DNA from: Liolophura sinensis
Taxonomy: Eukaryota > Mollusca > Polyplacophora > Chitonida > Chitonidae
Assembly: GCF_032854445.1 (NCBI RefSeq)
Contig: NC_088305.1
Span: forward strand, 20,323,717-20,387,716
Direction of reading: 5' to 3'
Length of the DNA: 64,000 nt
Part shown: in pieces, positions 42,905 to 55,084 of the stretch
How the letters are laid out: each line of letters starts with the position of its first letter
Position numbering within the stretch: position 1 is the stretch's first letter
The notes under the pieces: model-generated
Seen by the model: the letters and a program-made list of their open reading frames with translations, nothing else
What the model was told of the DNA's origin: nothing
Databases searched by the model: none
Translations under genes and position numbers: made by a program

Positions 42905-44609
42905 CTGAAAGTTTCAGCAGAAACGCACATCTGATTAATGTACGGTGCCAAAAAAGAAACCTCTGCTTTGATTCATTCAAAGTGGAATAATTAATTTAAA
43001 CACGCTGTCATTTTCTATCCTGTAAATTTCATTTTGGTCATCTTCCAGAACTGTATTGATAAAAACATGAGCTAACATCAACAACTTTTGAGTAGCTATG
43101 ACAACAGGAACATGTTCAAAATGGAGGTGCGTCAACAAATTACAATTTGAAAATGTTGCAAAGATAGGTTTGCCATGACAGCTTTGATTGAACCATAGCC
43201 TGTGATTCAACTATTGAGTCCATTTGTTTCAGAGTCACCAAAAGTATCGATGGTCAAAGATGCAGGATGACAACAGACGACTGCGAAGACAACAGCCTAA
43301 GAACATTAAATCATGAGAATACAACTACATGTAAAGGATTTGGATGCACATTGATTGAAACTTCAGCAAAGGAAAAGGCCACCTAAATAAATGGCTTGTG
43401 CCTTTTAAGATAAACATAAGGAAAGTGAAAGAAACTTCGTTCTTGTAAATACCTATAGCATCCAGCTCTGAGTCATTACATTTAGAAGGGCTTGAAACCT
43501 TATAAATTTTGAATGCATTCAAACGTTTGCATTGATTTTCTCTTTATGTAAGTTTATGTTACCAAAAAAAAAAAAAAAATCTAATTTGAGGAAAAAAAAA
43601 AAAAGAAAAAACAAAACAAACACATGGTAGATCTGACTTTGAAACATCTACAAAGAGAAGAGAATCATCAAGAACTAGGAGGTCAAATGACTATCTACAT
43701 ATCCTCAAAATAAAAACTTCATAAAACACGAGAAGAACAACGGAAGACTTACACTAATTAACGCCTACTCCCAGCTACATGTTCAGCCTAACCTGCACAA
43801 CAGGGTACAATATGTGAATGGTGATACAGAAAACCTTAATTCTGTCGCAGAGAAAACAGAGATTGAGCTTGTAGATAGTCACCAATTATCCCACAAAAGA
43901 TATGAGCACTAATCAGTGCAGCACAATGAGTGTGCAGGACAGAGAAGTATCCAGAACTGGGCTGTAGATCGAGGAAGAACCAGTCCTCTGCTCCACACAT
44001 GTTATCCTGTATCCGCCCTAGTCTGGTATGAAGGTATAGAGTGAGTCATTGTCCATACAAACTGCCAAGGTGTGACAGACTAAACACTCAGCTGATGTTA
44101 TACCACTGAGCCTCAGCTAGATCGGGCCACAACACACACACACACCCATAATCACTGATGTTGTTGTTGTTTTATCCTTTCATGTGTTTGTATGCACATA
44201 TAATGGAGACTTAATACACAATGGTAGCAAGTTGTCCCAGGATTTCCACTTCAAAGCTTAGTGAAGAAAAGTTTTGTTTTTTTTTCTGAAACATTGAAAA
44301 TCTTTTTTTAAATGACTGACTATTGTTTTAAAATGTCACCTTCGACCACATGTCTCTATCTAGACATTCACATGATGGAGTGGTCGATGGTTTTTATTTT
44401 TATTTTATAATGCTATATCCTGAATAACAGGGGTTATTATTGTTAAAGAATCTCACACATAAATGGGAGCTCTATACACGTCATCTCACGTCTTTATTCC
44501 ATTAGGCGCCACGGTATGACTGAAACACTGTCATTACATTAGTATTTAACCCTAAATTCGCAGACTTTTCACATTCAACCACTGGTTCAGTTTACACACA
44601 TGGATAGTT

Positions 44610-45010
44610 CTATTTATTTGATTGGTAATTTACACTGTTCTCAACAATATTTCACTTATACAAAATCTGCCAGCATTATGGTAGATTTTATTTGATTGGT
44701 GTTTTGCCCCGTACTGAAGAATATTTCACTTATAGGACGGTTGCCAGCATTATGGTGGGAGGAAACCAGGCACAATCCGGGGGAAACCCACGATCATCCG
44801 CAGGCAGATGGCAGACCTTCCCACTTACGATCGGAGAGGAAGCCAGCATGAGCTGGACTTGAACTCACAGGGACCGCATCGGTGAGCATTATGGTGGGAG
44901 CAAACCTGGGAAAGGCGGGGGGAGGGAAGGAACCCACAACCATCTGCAGGTTGTTGGCAGACCTTCTCAGGTATGGCTGCAGAAGAAGCCAGCATGTAGT
45001 TGCTTCTAAG
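44610..45010 (-). mobile_element. Cluster of three tandem SINE pieces
   Basis: A 3' fragment (44610-44684) abuts a near-complete copy (44685-44885) that carries head sequence on the minus strand (TGTGAGTTCAAGTCCAGCTC, a B-box-like string). A third headless fragment (44886-45010) starts at cattatggtgggagcaaacc. All have the same orientation, suggesting nested insertion or unequal exchange. Confidence 0.85.
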
Positions 45011-45142
45011 CTAGACCATATAATCGCACCAGACGAGACAGCAAGGCTGGTATAAAGGAAGAAGAAAGCATACAAGACATGGCTCATCCATTCCACAAAG
45101 AATATGTTATCAGAGTGTGGACATGTATATGCAGGTTTGCAT

Positions 45143-45222
45143 CCTTCCAGGGCTCAGTTCCATGTGTCTTTCCAGGGCTCAGTTCCACCCATCCTTCCAT
45201 GGCTCAGTTCCACACATCCTTC
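45143..45222. repeat. 25-bp minisatellite, three units
   Basis: Units start at 45143, 45168 and 45193, with shared core ccttccagggctcagttcca. Confidence 0.92.
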
Positions 45223-47690
45223 CCCAGGATATAATGGAATTCGTCTCCTACTATATAATATGATCTAATAGGAACCGTTCGAAGACTTGCAGATTTCATC
45301 TGTCTGTCATTCGGCATTTGAACTCCTTATCAGCTATCAATACGGCTTAGTGCAGGAAACTTTGTTACCCGTCCATCACCATGATGCAGAGTCTTCAGAA
45401 AATCAAATTCTCCCAGTCCATAAGACTTGCTCATGTATCTCACAAGAACAAGGTTTGGACACCATTACAATTTCGAATTTCCAGCATTTTTCCAAGCCAA
45501 AAACTCACATTTTCCAGGCAACTTGGAATAAATCTTTCACAGTTATACAACTTTCAAGCAATGCACGATCATCTTATTAGCCCAACTTTATCATAATCTT
45601 AACAGTGTATCGAACAATTTTAAAAACACTGATGAACAAATTTCTCCAGGAGAGAGTCTGCATATGACATGTATATGTGTAAATACAGTCTAAGATCAGA
45701 ATGGTTCTGTATACTATCTATAGTTCAGCCCCCAATGTGTGCTAATGATTTTTAACTTCAAGCCTATTCCAGGCCTATCCATAAAACCATCTGCTTTTCA
45801 AGGGCTAGGAATTTTTAATACTTTCAATTTCTAGGCATTTCAAGGTTTTTAAAACGCTGTGCGAGCCCCGCAAGCAATCCTCAGAAAATATGAGGTTATC
45901 AAAAAAGCATTTCATATCAAGGTTTGAAAGTATTCCCTCCAACTGGACGAAACTTTCGGCCAAAACCTTACAACACCACATCAAGGCCTGTCCTGTACCA
46001 TTTACAGACTCTAAATAGTAATGACATGTTAAAACATTTTATAAATGTTTGAATGCAGTGAACATCTTGCTCATTAGCATACATATTATAACTTCTCTCT
46101 CTCACCTACTTGATGGTATTTACGTGCACTGATTTCTTTTCTTTATACAAGAAGTACCTAATTACCATGAACTGAGTAAAAATCAATGATCTGTCTATCT
46201 CTACTTGTACCAGAAACAACGTTTGGAGCATAAATATTCAAAACTTGCCAAAAATAACAGAACAAATGTTTGTTAATGGCAAGTCATCAGGACTGTCATC
46301 GGCAGATGTATTTATCCAAAATTATCAGCTTCGAAATTCTCAAAGGATCGAACTATACTGCCTAGACGAGGATCAGGCCAAAGCGATTTCTATGAGCACA
46401 GACCAGCTCTGCAAGTCAAATTAAACAATAATCTGATGTCTTTGAGCTGGCTGGAGGTGGGCAGACTTGAGTCAACAGTAAACGCACAAGATCAATTCTG
46501 ATCATAATTAGATTTGTTGAACAAACTGTCCAAGAGAATGAGAACTCACGAGATGGGATTGAGGAATGGTGTCTGATATTTACCCACAACTTCAAAAATA
46601 TCACTCCCCAATCCTTCAGACAATCCAAAATGTCGCACGTGACCAGAAAAGCTCTGTACACGTACTGGGATATTTCGCCATTAAATCATTTCTTCTAGCC
46701 ACCTATGGATTCTACCAGAAGTGCACTGGGAATATAGAAGAAACTCTTTTTTCACTTTTTTTTTTTAAATAATGTTTTTAGGTAAAGCTTGCGAATGAAA
46801 ATTTCACATCTCACTTTAACTAAGCTTTAAGCGCAATAGAAAAACAAATGTAGAATTTGTATGCACTTAGTCATATCCCAATTCCCCATGTAAATATGTA
46901 CACACCCCCTCAAATATACACATCAACTTTTTTGTAATTCCATTAGCACAAAATCATCATTAATGTAAAAAAAAAAAAAAAAAATTAAACTCAAACTTTA
47001 GCAGAACATGCATTTACAAGATATGCATGAACATACATTACGCTAGCGTGTTCTGATTTCCAGAAGCACCGCTTTTCATACAGGGAATCCGTGACACAGA
47101 AGAACAAACCGCTTAATATACCATGCTACGACAGAAAATTTACAGAACCCATGATGATCTACATGTGAACCTAGCGATAAATGTAAATGTATTATGTATG
47201 TCTATGTATTATGTATGTAAACGCAAAAGTCTTGGCCTAAGACATACACCCAACAGTATTTCCTCCCAGCTGGATGGCAACCATAATGAGAATGCTAGCT
47301 AGTATTCAGATTTGAGGGGGTGTAGATCAGGATCAGGGGTGGTATTCTTAGATAGTGTTGTCACAAGGTACCTAGCGCACTTCACTTGCTTCACTTAATA
47401 TTAAACATGTTTCCACAGTTACCATTGCTATGGCAACATAAAGGTTAAATCCTATGCACGAGATTTGACATTGGTATTCTCTTGAAGATCTGCTAACTAT
47501 AACCTTGAGTATGGCTAGCTCCAGCTGACTTCCTGTCTTTACATGGGTTGCCCTCAAGAAAAACAAACAGCAAACACCAGTTGTTTTGAGTGTCCTGCTT
47601 TTTTAGCTGGGTTAGATTTACAAGTGAACAACAGCTTTCCTGAATGGAGCATTATTGACAGTAATTCTGAACAGCAGCCATCCTGTCCCA

Positions 47691-47691
<1 letters not shown>

Positions 47692-47731
<40 letters not shown>
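47692..47731. repeat. (TA)n microsatellite
   Basis: About nineteen TA units in uninterrupted order. Confidence 0.98.
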
Positions 47732-47734
<3 letters not shown>

Positions 47735-47867
47735 ACCACACACACAGAAATCTGCGGTTGTTTCATGTTCACTTTGTCCTTGATATTTCTTGCTGGAAAC
47801 TAACCATGAAAATTCAATTTCGCATTCTACTATGTAAGTACGTATGTGACTTCAATAGTACATTCAA

Positions 47868-48052
47868 ATTGTATTTCACTTGAAGATTAGCATATTCAAC
47901 GGACACATTTTGCTTCATTCTGATTCACCCCCCTTAAGGACCACTTAAGGCTAATTTCTTTTCGGAAAAACTTAAGTGTTGGTATCAAAAATATCATTTT
48001 AAAACGTTTATGTGCTTGTGAAAGTGTATGTTTACATACCCAACTCTAAGGA
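47868..48052. mobile_element. MITE-like family A remnant
   Basis: Left end attgtatttcacttgaagat; interior tgttggtatcaaaaatatca and ttttaaaacgtttatgtgct. The right end is diverged. Confidence 0.55.
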
Positions 48053-48442
48053 GAACGCAATAATATGCTAATTCCTGTTTTTTTTTGGGACTGATCTTCT
48101 TAGCCAATATACATGTGATTGCAGCAGGAATATTTACTTTTCTGTTTTTTCATGTGGTTAGTCCATCTTTACTTTTCAAAAAAACTGGGAGAGGAATGTA
48201 ATTCTGTGCTTTCAGCACTACTTATATCTGTCCAATAAAATTACAAGAATCATTATTTGAAAGTCATATCTGTAGAATTAGTTTACACGTAATAAAGAGA
48301 AGAGGAAAAAAAATGATGAAAAAAGTATACACTTCGCTCTGTGCACATCTTAAGAAATTTGACAAGTGAACAAATTTACTTCCTAAATGCAAATGACGCC
48401 AATAATCAACTTATACAGTAAAAACAGTGATAACGTTAGTAC

Positions 48443-48548
48443 CTCTCTGTAGGTTGTGGGTAGTGACCGGTTATTCCCCAATGCCCACACATAGATGACA
48501 TGGGATCCTTGGTCCAAGAGAGCTTCCCAAACATACCGCCGTGGTAAA
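48443..48548 (-). CDS. PKD1: Polycystin-1-like exon 2 of window: first half of a PKD repeat
   Basis: Acceptor ctttgttacag/TTTACC and donor AGAGAG/GTACTA bound 35 complete codons. They show the first strands of a PKD fold: an EALLDQGSHVIYVWALGNN core, matching A-x-x-x-G-x-x-x-x-Y-x-W-x-x-G-(D/N). It enters in phase 2 to match the exon at 56830-57003 and leaves in phase 0. The next exon supplies the closing strands (RGTYILFLELVNDVS). The acceptor sits inside a tandem repeat whose other copies carry the same acceptor-like motif upstream (48549-49010). Confidence 0.85.
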
Positions 48549-49010
48549 CTGTAACAAAGAAAGAATACATTAGTACATGAAACACGATGACCTAACAATA
48601 CTTCAGTACTGAGTATCAAAAAGGAAAAATATACCATGGCACTGAATAGAAATAAGGAATAACAAACTGTAACAAAGAAAGAATACATCAGTACATGAAA
48701 CATGATGACCTAACAATACTTCAGTACTGAGTATCAAAAAGGAAAAATATACCATGGCACTGAACAGAAATAAGGAATAACAAACTGTAACAAAGAAAAA
48801 ATACATCCATACATGGAACAACACTGTACTGAGTATATGAACAGAAGAATATACCATGGCACTGAACAGCAATCAAAATAACAAAACTGTAACAAAGAAA
48901 GAATTCATCCATACATGGAACAACACTGTACTGAGTATCTGAACAGAAGAATATACCATGGCAAGGGATATCATAGAATAGTAACCCTGTAACAGACGTA
49001 AATACATCAA
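48549..49010 (-). repeat. Tandem repeat containing copies of an exon acceptor
   Basis: Units of about 118, 118, 102 and 100 bp begin next to the acceptor of the exon at 48443-48548. On the minus strand each carries tttgttacag like the true acceptor; AG copies lie at 48667-48668, 48785-48786, 48887-48888 and, weaker, 48987-48988. Interior blocks accatggcactgaa and gtacatgaaaca repeat. No protein is implied by the open frames here. Confidence 0.9.
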
Positions 49011-49620
49011 GACAAGGGATATAACAACAAGGGACATAACAAAACAAGGATTGATACGAATTAGACCAAAGCCATAATGGATGTCAAGTGTGATTTCAGG
49101 AACAGCAATGAAAGGCAAACATGAACACTGGAACAGCCAACCTAATAAACCTATTTAGAGCAAAACTGTGTAAACATTTTGAACAGAATAATAGAGACTT
49201 TGATCATTCAATGTTCAATATGTGCACATGTTCTTTATAGGAACAATTTTGGTTTGTTCTACATAGAAAGAAAGCAAACACACCTGCAATGTCAGCTGTT
49301 CACAGCTGCAGGATGACAACTGCTAAACACACAAATATCCTCACCATGAGAAAACAGCAGAAACACAGTTAATCCCGCTCTTGTAGCTTTTGTAATTGTG
49401 TGCAACAGCTATTCTAATACCGTCAATCATAGAAAGGACGCAGAGTTTAAATTATAACGTCTAAGTCAGCCTACAGCAAAACTTCTGCATAATTTAATAC
49501 GAAGAAACAAGACACACTGCATACATGTACATGTGTAATATCACAGGTTAAATTCAAAAGCCATTTGTTCATTGTCTCATTATTTACAACCCTAAAAAAG
49601 CACTCTGTCTCCATAAATAA

Positions 49621-49842
49621 TCCCAATACGATCAAATTCCTCAACCGTTTTGCATATGAAAGAGCCACTTTCAGTGTAATCTATGCAAATTTACGATTAG
49701 ATTTTGGAGATAAAACTATATTGGTTGGATTGAGAATTTCAGGCTTCATAAAAAGTATAATTTTATCAATCTGCAAGAATAATATCTTGAGAATAAGCAT
49801 AAATAGACATCTTGCAAAACTGTGAAAAGCTTGAAGAATTGC
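49621..49842. mobile_element. MITE-like family B, copy 2
   Basis: ctcaaccgttttgcatatga, interior aaaaagtataattttatcaa and end cttgcaaaactgtgaaaagc match the family B copies at 28338 and 54862. Confidence 0.65.
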
Positions 49843-52315
49843 AGTAGTAAAAAAAAAATTTGACCAGAAGAGAGAGTTACCTGTAAGTGCATGTGCACAG
49901 TGTGCTTATAAGATACAACTCATATATCTGGTGTAAGTTCATTAACTTTATGAAACAATATCAAACGGAATGCACAACATTTGTTTTTCACAAAGACTGT
50001 ACTGTCTTAGCCTTTCAGAAATAACCACACATCCAACAAAAAATCCACCCATGACTCCCTTTGATTTGGGATTCAGTAATGATATGACTCTCACCAAAGA
50101 GAAACCCTAGTTTAGATGAATAAGACAGCTACAGTACACTGTTACTGGACAACATCTAAAGACCATCAGTGAAGTTATTTCAAACCTATCTAAGGTGCTT
50201 CATTCATACCACTCCAGCATCAAACAAAAACACCATATACCTCCTTTGTAAAAACTTCCTTTGTATCACATGCTTTTTTTAGGCAACAGTTTCTGATGTC
50301 TCAAACTCGATGAAATATTCCTAAAAGTACTATCAAGAACAAATGCATGCATAGGTATTGCCCATATTCCACAATCCATTGAAATGAAGCAAATTTACAC
50401 CTTACAATATTAACCTACCCATTTTTAATCCAAGGCCCCAGGAATAAGATGATTCTCAGTCTCAGATCTGAACAATGCAGTGCACAACCCGAGAGAAGAA
50501 CAGAGTGGTCTTAACACAGTCTGAACATCACACCCTAACATGGCACATACCCAACCCTCCTGCAAGTCCCCAAGGCATTGTCTTTCTGTGGGTCGACTTA
50601 GTATGTACCATATCAGAACACAATGCAAATAAACAGAGTAGGACAGAAATAGTCCGCTGGATGAAGGAGTCACTGGGACAATAATGGTGTACATATGTCA
50701 CATATGGCAGACTCGGATACTTCATCCCACTTCTGACACCAAACCAAAGGGCAATACTAAAGTATAACATCCCCCAGTGCAGTATGATTTGCATTAAGCT
50801 GAACTGGGAGAATGATGAATTGATGGAAACCATAGGGCAATACAGTTCCAGTCCTATATGAAGTGTCAATCACCGAGTTGGAGACTGACAGATCGGCATC
50901 TATCAATCTCGGCAGCGGCCCCTTCCCACAATCTTGCTTTTCTCACTATCCAGTGCTCATCATCTGCTCAGGATTGACCCGCTTACAATTTCTGGCCATG
51001 AAAGCAAAGGCATTGTTTGGAGAAGAAACAAACCCAGTTTTATCACAATTCTTAGGTTTCCAATCAATGCTGATGTGCAGACCGTAATAGGCCAGTCTGT
51101 AGCTCCCCAAGGCCAGGAACACATGTAGCTGAGAGCTGGGAACACATACCTTCCCGCAAGCGCACCAGCCAGACTGCCCCATCTACCCCATTCAAACAGA
51201 TTAAAGCAATGTGTAATGTGCACCCTTCAAAATGACTACCATTCCTCTGCCCCAATGCTGTGATGTTACTCAAAATACCTCAGTGTGCTCCAGTGCTGGC
51301 TGGTAATAAAACAATCCGACCGGCCCAACTACAATGGGTCTGTCTACAGTGCGGGGCGCAGATGACTTCAATCAGCTTTACAGGGTGGGAGCTCCAACCC
51401 AAAAGGAGGTGCCCAGCAGCCACGCTGGCATAACTATAGGAGTATTCTGGGGGCATAATATGAAAATGCCAATGGGGCCAAGTGCATGTTAAAATCATTT
51501 GGATAAAAGCTTTTTTCGACATAAAATATGGGCACCAGATTGGGTGAAACTTTTGTGATCAGATGGAAATCAGGTGTGGGAATCAATGGCATCCTTGACA
51601 CCACTCTCCCCAGAAATTCTCTGCTTCTGTCCCCGTGTCCTGGTCCCATCCTGTTCTTGTGCTCCACCCATAATAATGGATGTGACTGACTAAAGATTCA
51701 GAACTTTTGACAGCCTCCATGTGTCCCTGCATCATTTAGCTAGTGTCACCTTGAGAACACAAGGGCATTGTCTGCACTCAAAATTTCTTCACCATTAACC
51801 ATCCCATGAAGCGAACCCCACATGGGAAAAACTTTCACCTCAAACTGTTCTCTTCGGAAAATGAACAATCCCCTCTCTGTTATGGATACAGATGCCCCTT
51901 TTCTTTCCTTCCCTGACAGATCATGGCACAAATTTCTGGGTATTCAAATTTCACTTTATCTACACAATTACTATTGCACATGTACATGAGGATAACAGAA
52001 GATAACAATTCCAAAATGTGTTTCAAGAAAAGGTATTCATTAAAACTATAGCACGTACACCTTTCTGAGAGCAAAAACTTACGTCGTTCTATTGTTTTTA
52101 ACTTATATGCATTAAAAGGCCTCAAAGAAATGAATTTGCCATGTATCGGTTGTTTTGATTTTAAAGAAATTGTCACCAGAAACAAGTACCTGAAGTGTTT
52201 TAAGGTATAATTTTGTGAAAATTGATAGTACTCATAAATGAAAGAATCTTGTGCTTAGCAAGATTCAAATACCGGTACAATTCCAGATATCTTCAGACAA
52301 ACTTTGAATGCTAGT

Positions 52316-52478
52316 TTCAGTATTTCATATTTGGCCTGTAAAAGCACACTTTAAGCAGCAAATCATAGCCTCAAAATGCTACTTTTGATGACAATGCTTA
52401 AAAATTTTCAAAAACTAGTCAAACTTCACAAAAAAATTTTGTCAGCTGAAAAAAGGTAAACTTCAGGTGAAATACAGT
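52316..52478. mobile_element. MITE-like family A, compact copy
   Basis: Inverted ends ttcagtatttcatatttggc and cttcaggtgaaatacagtca bracket 163 bp, one of the shorter copies. The interior resembles the other copies only loosely. Confidence 0.65.
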
Positions 52479-54861
52479 CAAAAGAGCTGTGTCCTCAACG
52501 GGTAATTATCCAGTACTCATGAACAATTCCATATGAGCATATGCTCTACCACCCTGAACACAGACGACTTCCCCATATTGCTGAAGCTTCACACAGAATG
52601 CAACATGTCTGATTTTATTCACAACCCGTGCAACACAAGAGACTACACAATACCGCATGCAGTTTATCTCCATGTAAAATTTAAGAATAAGAAATGGGAA
52701 TGTTTAATCATTAGTTCATCATCCGAGTTTAGTCCTATTAAATTTATCCCCTGATGAATCTTAAAACATTCTTCTTATCTCCACTCTTTCCAATAATGTC
52801 ACAATTAGCATAACTTAATGGCTTGAGGCAAATTAATAAAATTTCAAAAATATTTGAATATACGAAAAACATTAGTTTCAATTAAGGTCATTTATCATAA
52901 AAAAAAGCCTACTTCATGAAGTGATATCATAAAATTGTCTGGACGAAACCAATATGTATGAATTTCTGTCTAGACATTTACTTTTCTTAAAAACAAATGA
53001 AAACTTATGCAAGTATTTTTGATATGAATACTGTCATATCCAGTCTGATGAGACTATTTAAATATACGAGGTATTTAAATTAAAATTCTGCGTCACCAAA
53101 ATCTCATACTGATAATACATTCTCAAGCTATAATCTGTACAATAAATTAAACAATTTGCTGAGTTTATGGTTGTACATGCTGGACAAGTACAAATGAACG
53201 CAGAAAAGACTTCAATGCTTTTACAAGCAAATTAGGAGTAAGGCAATAGAAAATTCCTCCCTGAAACTTCTAAAGGCGGGGATGAATTTTTCTAATTTTG
53301 TCGAATAGTATCATGCCCTATCATGCTTTGATTTTCAAAATACCTGTGATCCGTGAGCAAATATTCACAGCAATGTCCAGCAACTCCCCCATTAATTATT
53401 CCATTCCGTAGGCTTTACGCTAAACCCCTGGCATTAACTCGCAGCGTTCTGTATCATTTGACTTTCACCTGTTAATGACATGTCCGAGTGAAAGTATCCC
53501 GTCATTCGATTTGAGGTGTGTAAAATAAGCCAGCAGGAGAAGATAAAAATAAACACGCTTTCAACACAAACCTTCTCCCCCAGCCAGCTTGCCCCTTGCA
53601 CTATATTTATACCTGGGTAAGTATTTACTCTTGGACTTGTTTTACCTGGGCAAACTGCATTCTCTCGTTTTAACAGTTTACCTGCTGCCAACAACTGAAT
53701 CACCTGGAGCTGTACACAGGAATAACGAGACCTTTACAACAAAAAGGTCAATGACAACACGTAATCACACTTGTGGAATTCAAACAAACCAGTTTGTCTA
53801 TTTAGAATGCCTGTTCCAATATCGGACAATATTAGGAATGATGTCCAGGCTGACCTAGTTCTTCAGCCCTCTCTTTGTCCTTCCTTAAAGCCAGGACAAA
53901 GTAGTGTAGATCTGATTCAGGGACAATGTTAACACACCTTAGGAACCTTAGCAATAAATACAAAACTTCAATGTCTGACCTAAAAGACTGATTCAGAAAA
54001 TAAATAATGCTTTGAATACATACCAGCATACAATGTTTTACGACACACATGTACATTCCAGTGCTCATGAACTTTTTTTTTTCTTCAAAACCTCATAGGA
54101 AACATTTTTTGGAGACAACTTGTTTTGTCAAGATAGAACGGCACTTCATAAGTTGAGCATATCGAAAGCCATTTAATGCCTTGTTCTCGTCATGATATAG
54201 CTGAAATATTGCTGATGTGGCGTTAAGCCATTATCATTCATTCATTCCTAAATTGCAAAAAAGAAACAAAAAAGTAAAACTACTACGCCCCAAAACTAAA
54301 GGGCAGAGTGTAATTAGCGGGTATGTAACACAGAGAAAATAACGCAGATTTAGCCCACTTGTGCTGAACATGCTACTACAATCAGATTTACCTGTCCATG
54401 CATAAAATATAATGGAATTTCAACACAGCCAAATGAAAAACAACATTAAAGCTATTGAGCATTTTTTTTCTGACAAACTGGCCCAAAAGTAAAATTCATA
54501 TTTGGAACAAAACACATTTTTCTGGCCATAATAATGATGGCACCAGGCATAAGCATTGGTGATCCGGCATCATGTAGCTGTGTTCAAACACAGAAGTTAC
54601 ACATGCAAGTGTCAAGGGTTAATATATGGTATGAACTCAAACGGATAACATCACTCTTCCAGCATAAAGATCTGTAATATGGACACAGATATACAGTCTT
54701 TATGTCAAGCTGAAGTTTTAGGTACTTTGCGACTTATTTTGTGTAAATTCTAGAGTGACGGTAAATGTTGAATGCTTTAATCTAGGTTCTCCTATCTTGA
54801 CTATCAGCCTGCACCCCTTAAACAGCCTTAAAGGTTGATCAACTACTGAACATTCAACCCG

Positions 54862-55084
54862 TACTTTAATTCTTCAAACTTTTTGCATATGAGAGAGCAA
54901 CATTCAGTGCTATTTACATGTATACATCTTTTTCATTTGATTTCGGAAACCAAACAAAATTAGTTGGGTTGGCGATTTTCAGGTTTCCGAAAAAAAAAAT
55001 ATATATATAATTTTACCAGTCTAAATAGAACAATGGTCCCAGAATAAAAAATCTTGCAAACATGCTAAAAGGGTGACAAATTAC
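54862..55084. mobile_element. MITE-like family B, copy 3
   Basis: ttcttcaaactttttgcata on the left, tataattttaccagtctaaa inside and cttgcaaacatgctaaaagg on the right match the other family B copies. Confidence 0.65.

Larger units (their letters stand above)
42905..48442 (-). other. Intron of 5.5 kb
   Basis: The flanking exons join in phase 0. It contains a SINE cluster (44610-45010), a 25-bp repeat (45143-45222), homopolymer A runs (43564, 46966), a (TA)n tract (47692-47731) and a family A remnant (47868-48052). No coding is supported. Confidence 0.65.

Noticed and set aside
42687-42980. Alternative minus-strand frame across the long PKD exon
   Set aside because: Shadow of the PKD-encoding frame; Arg/Ser-rich with no domain.
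48383-49118. Repeated hydrophobic small proteins on the minus strand
   Set aside because: They are translations of a tandem repeat beside an exon; only 48443-48548 fits the gene's phase and domain.
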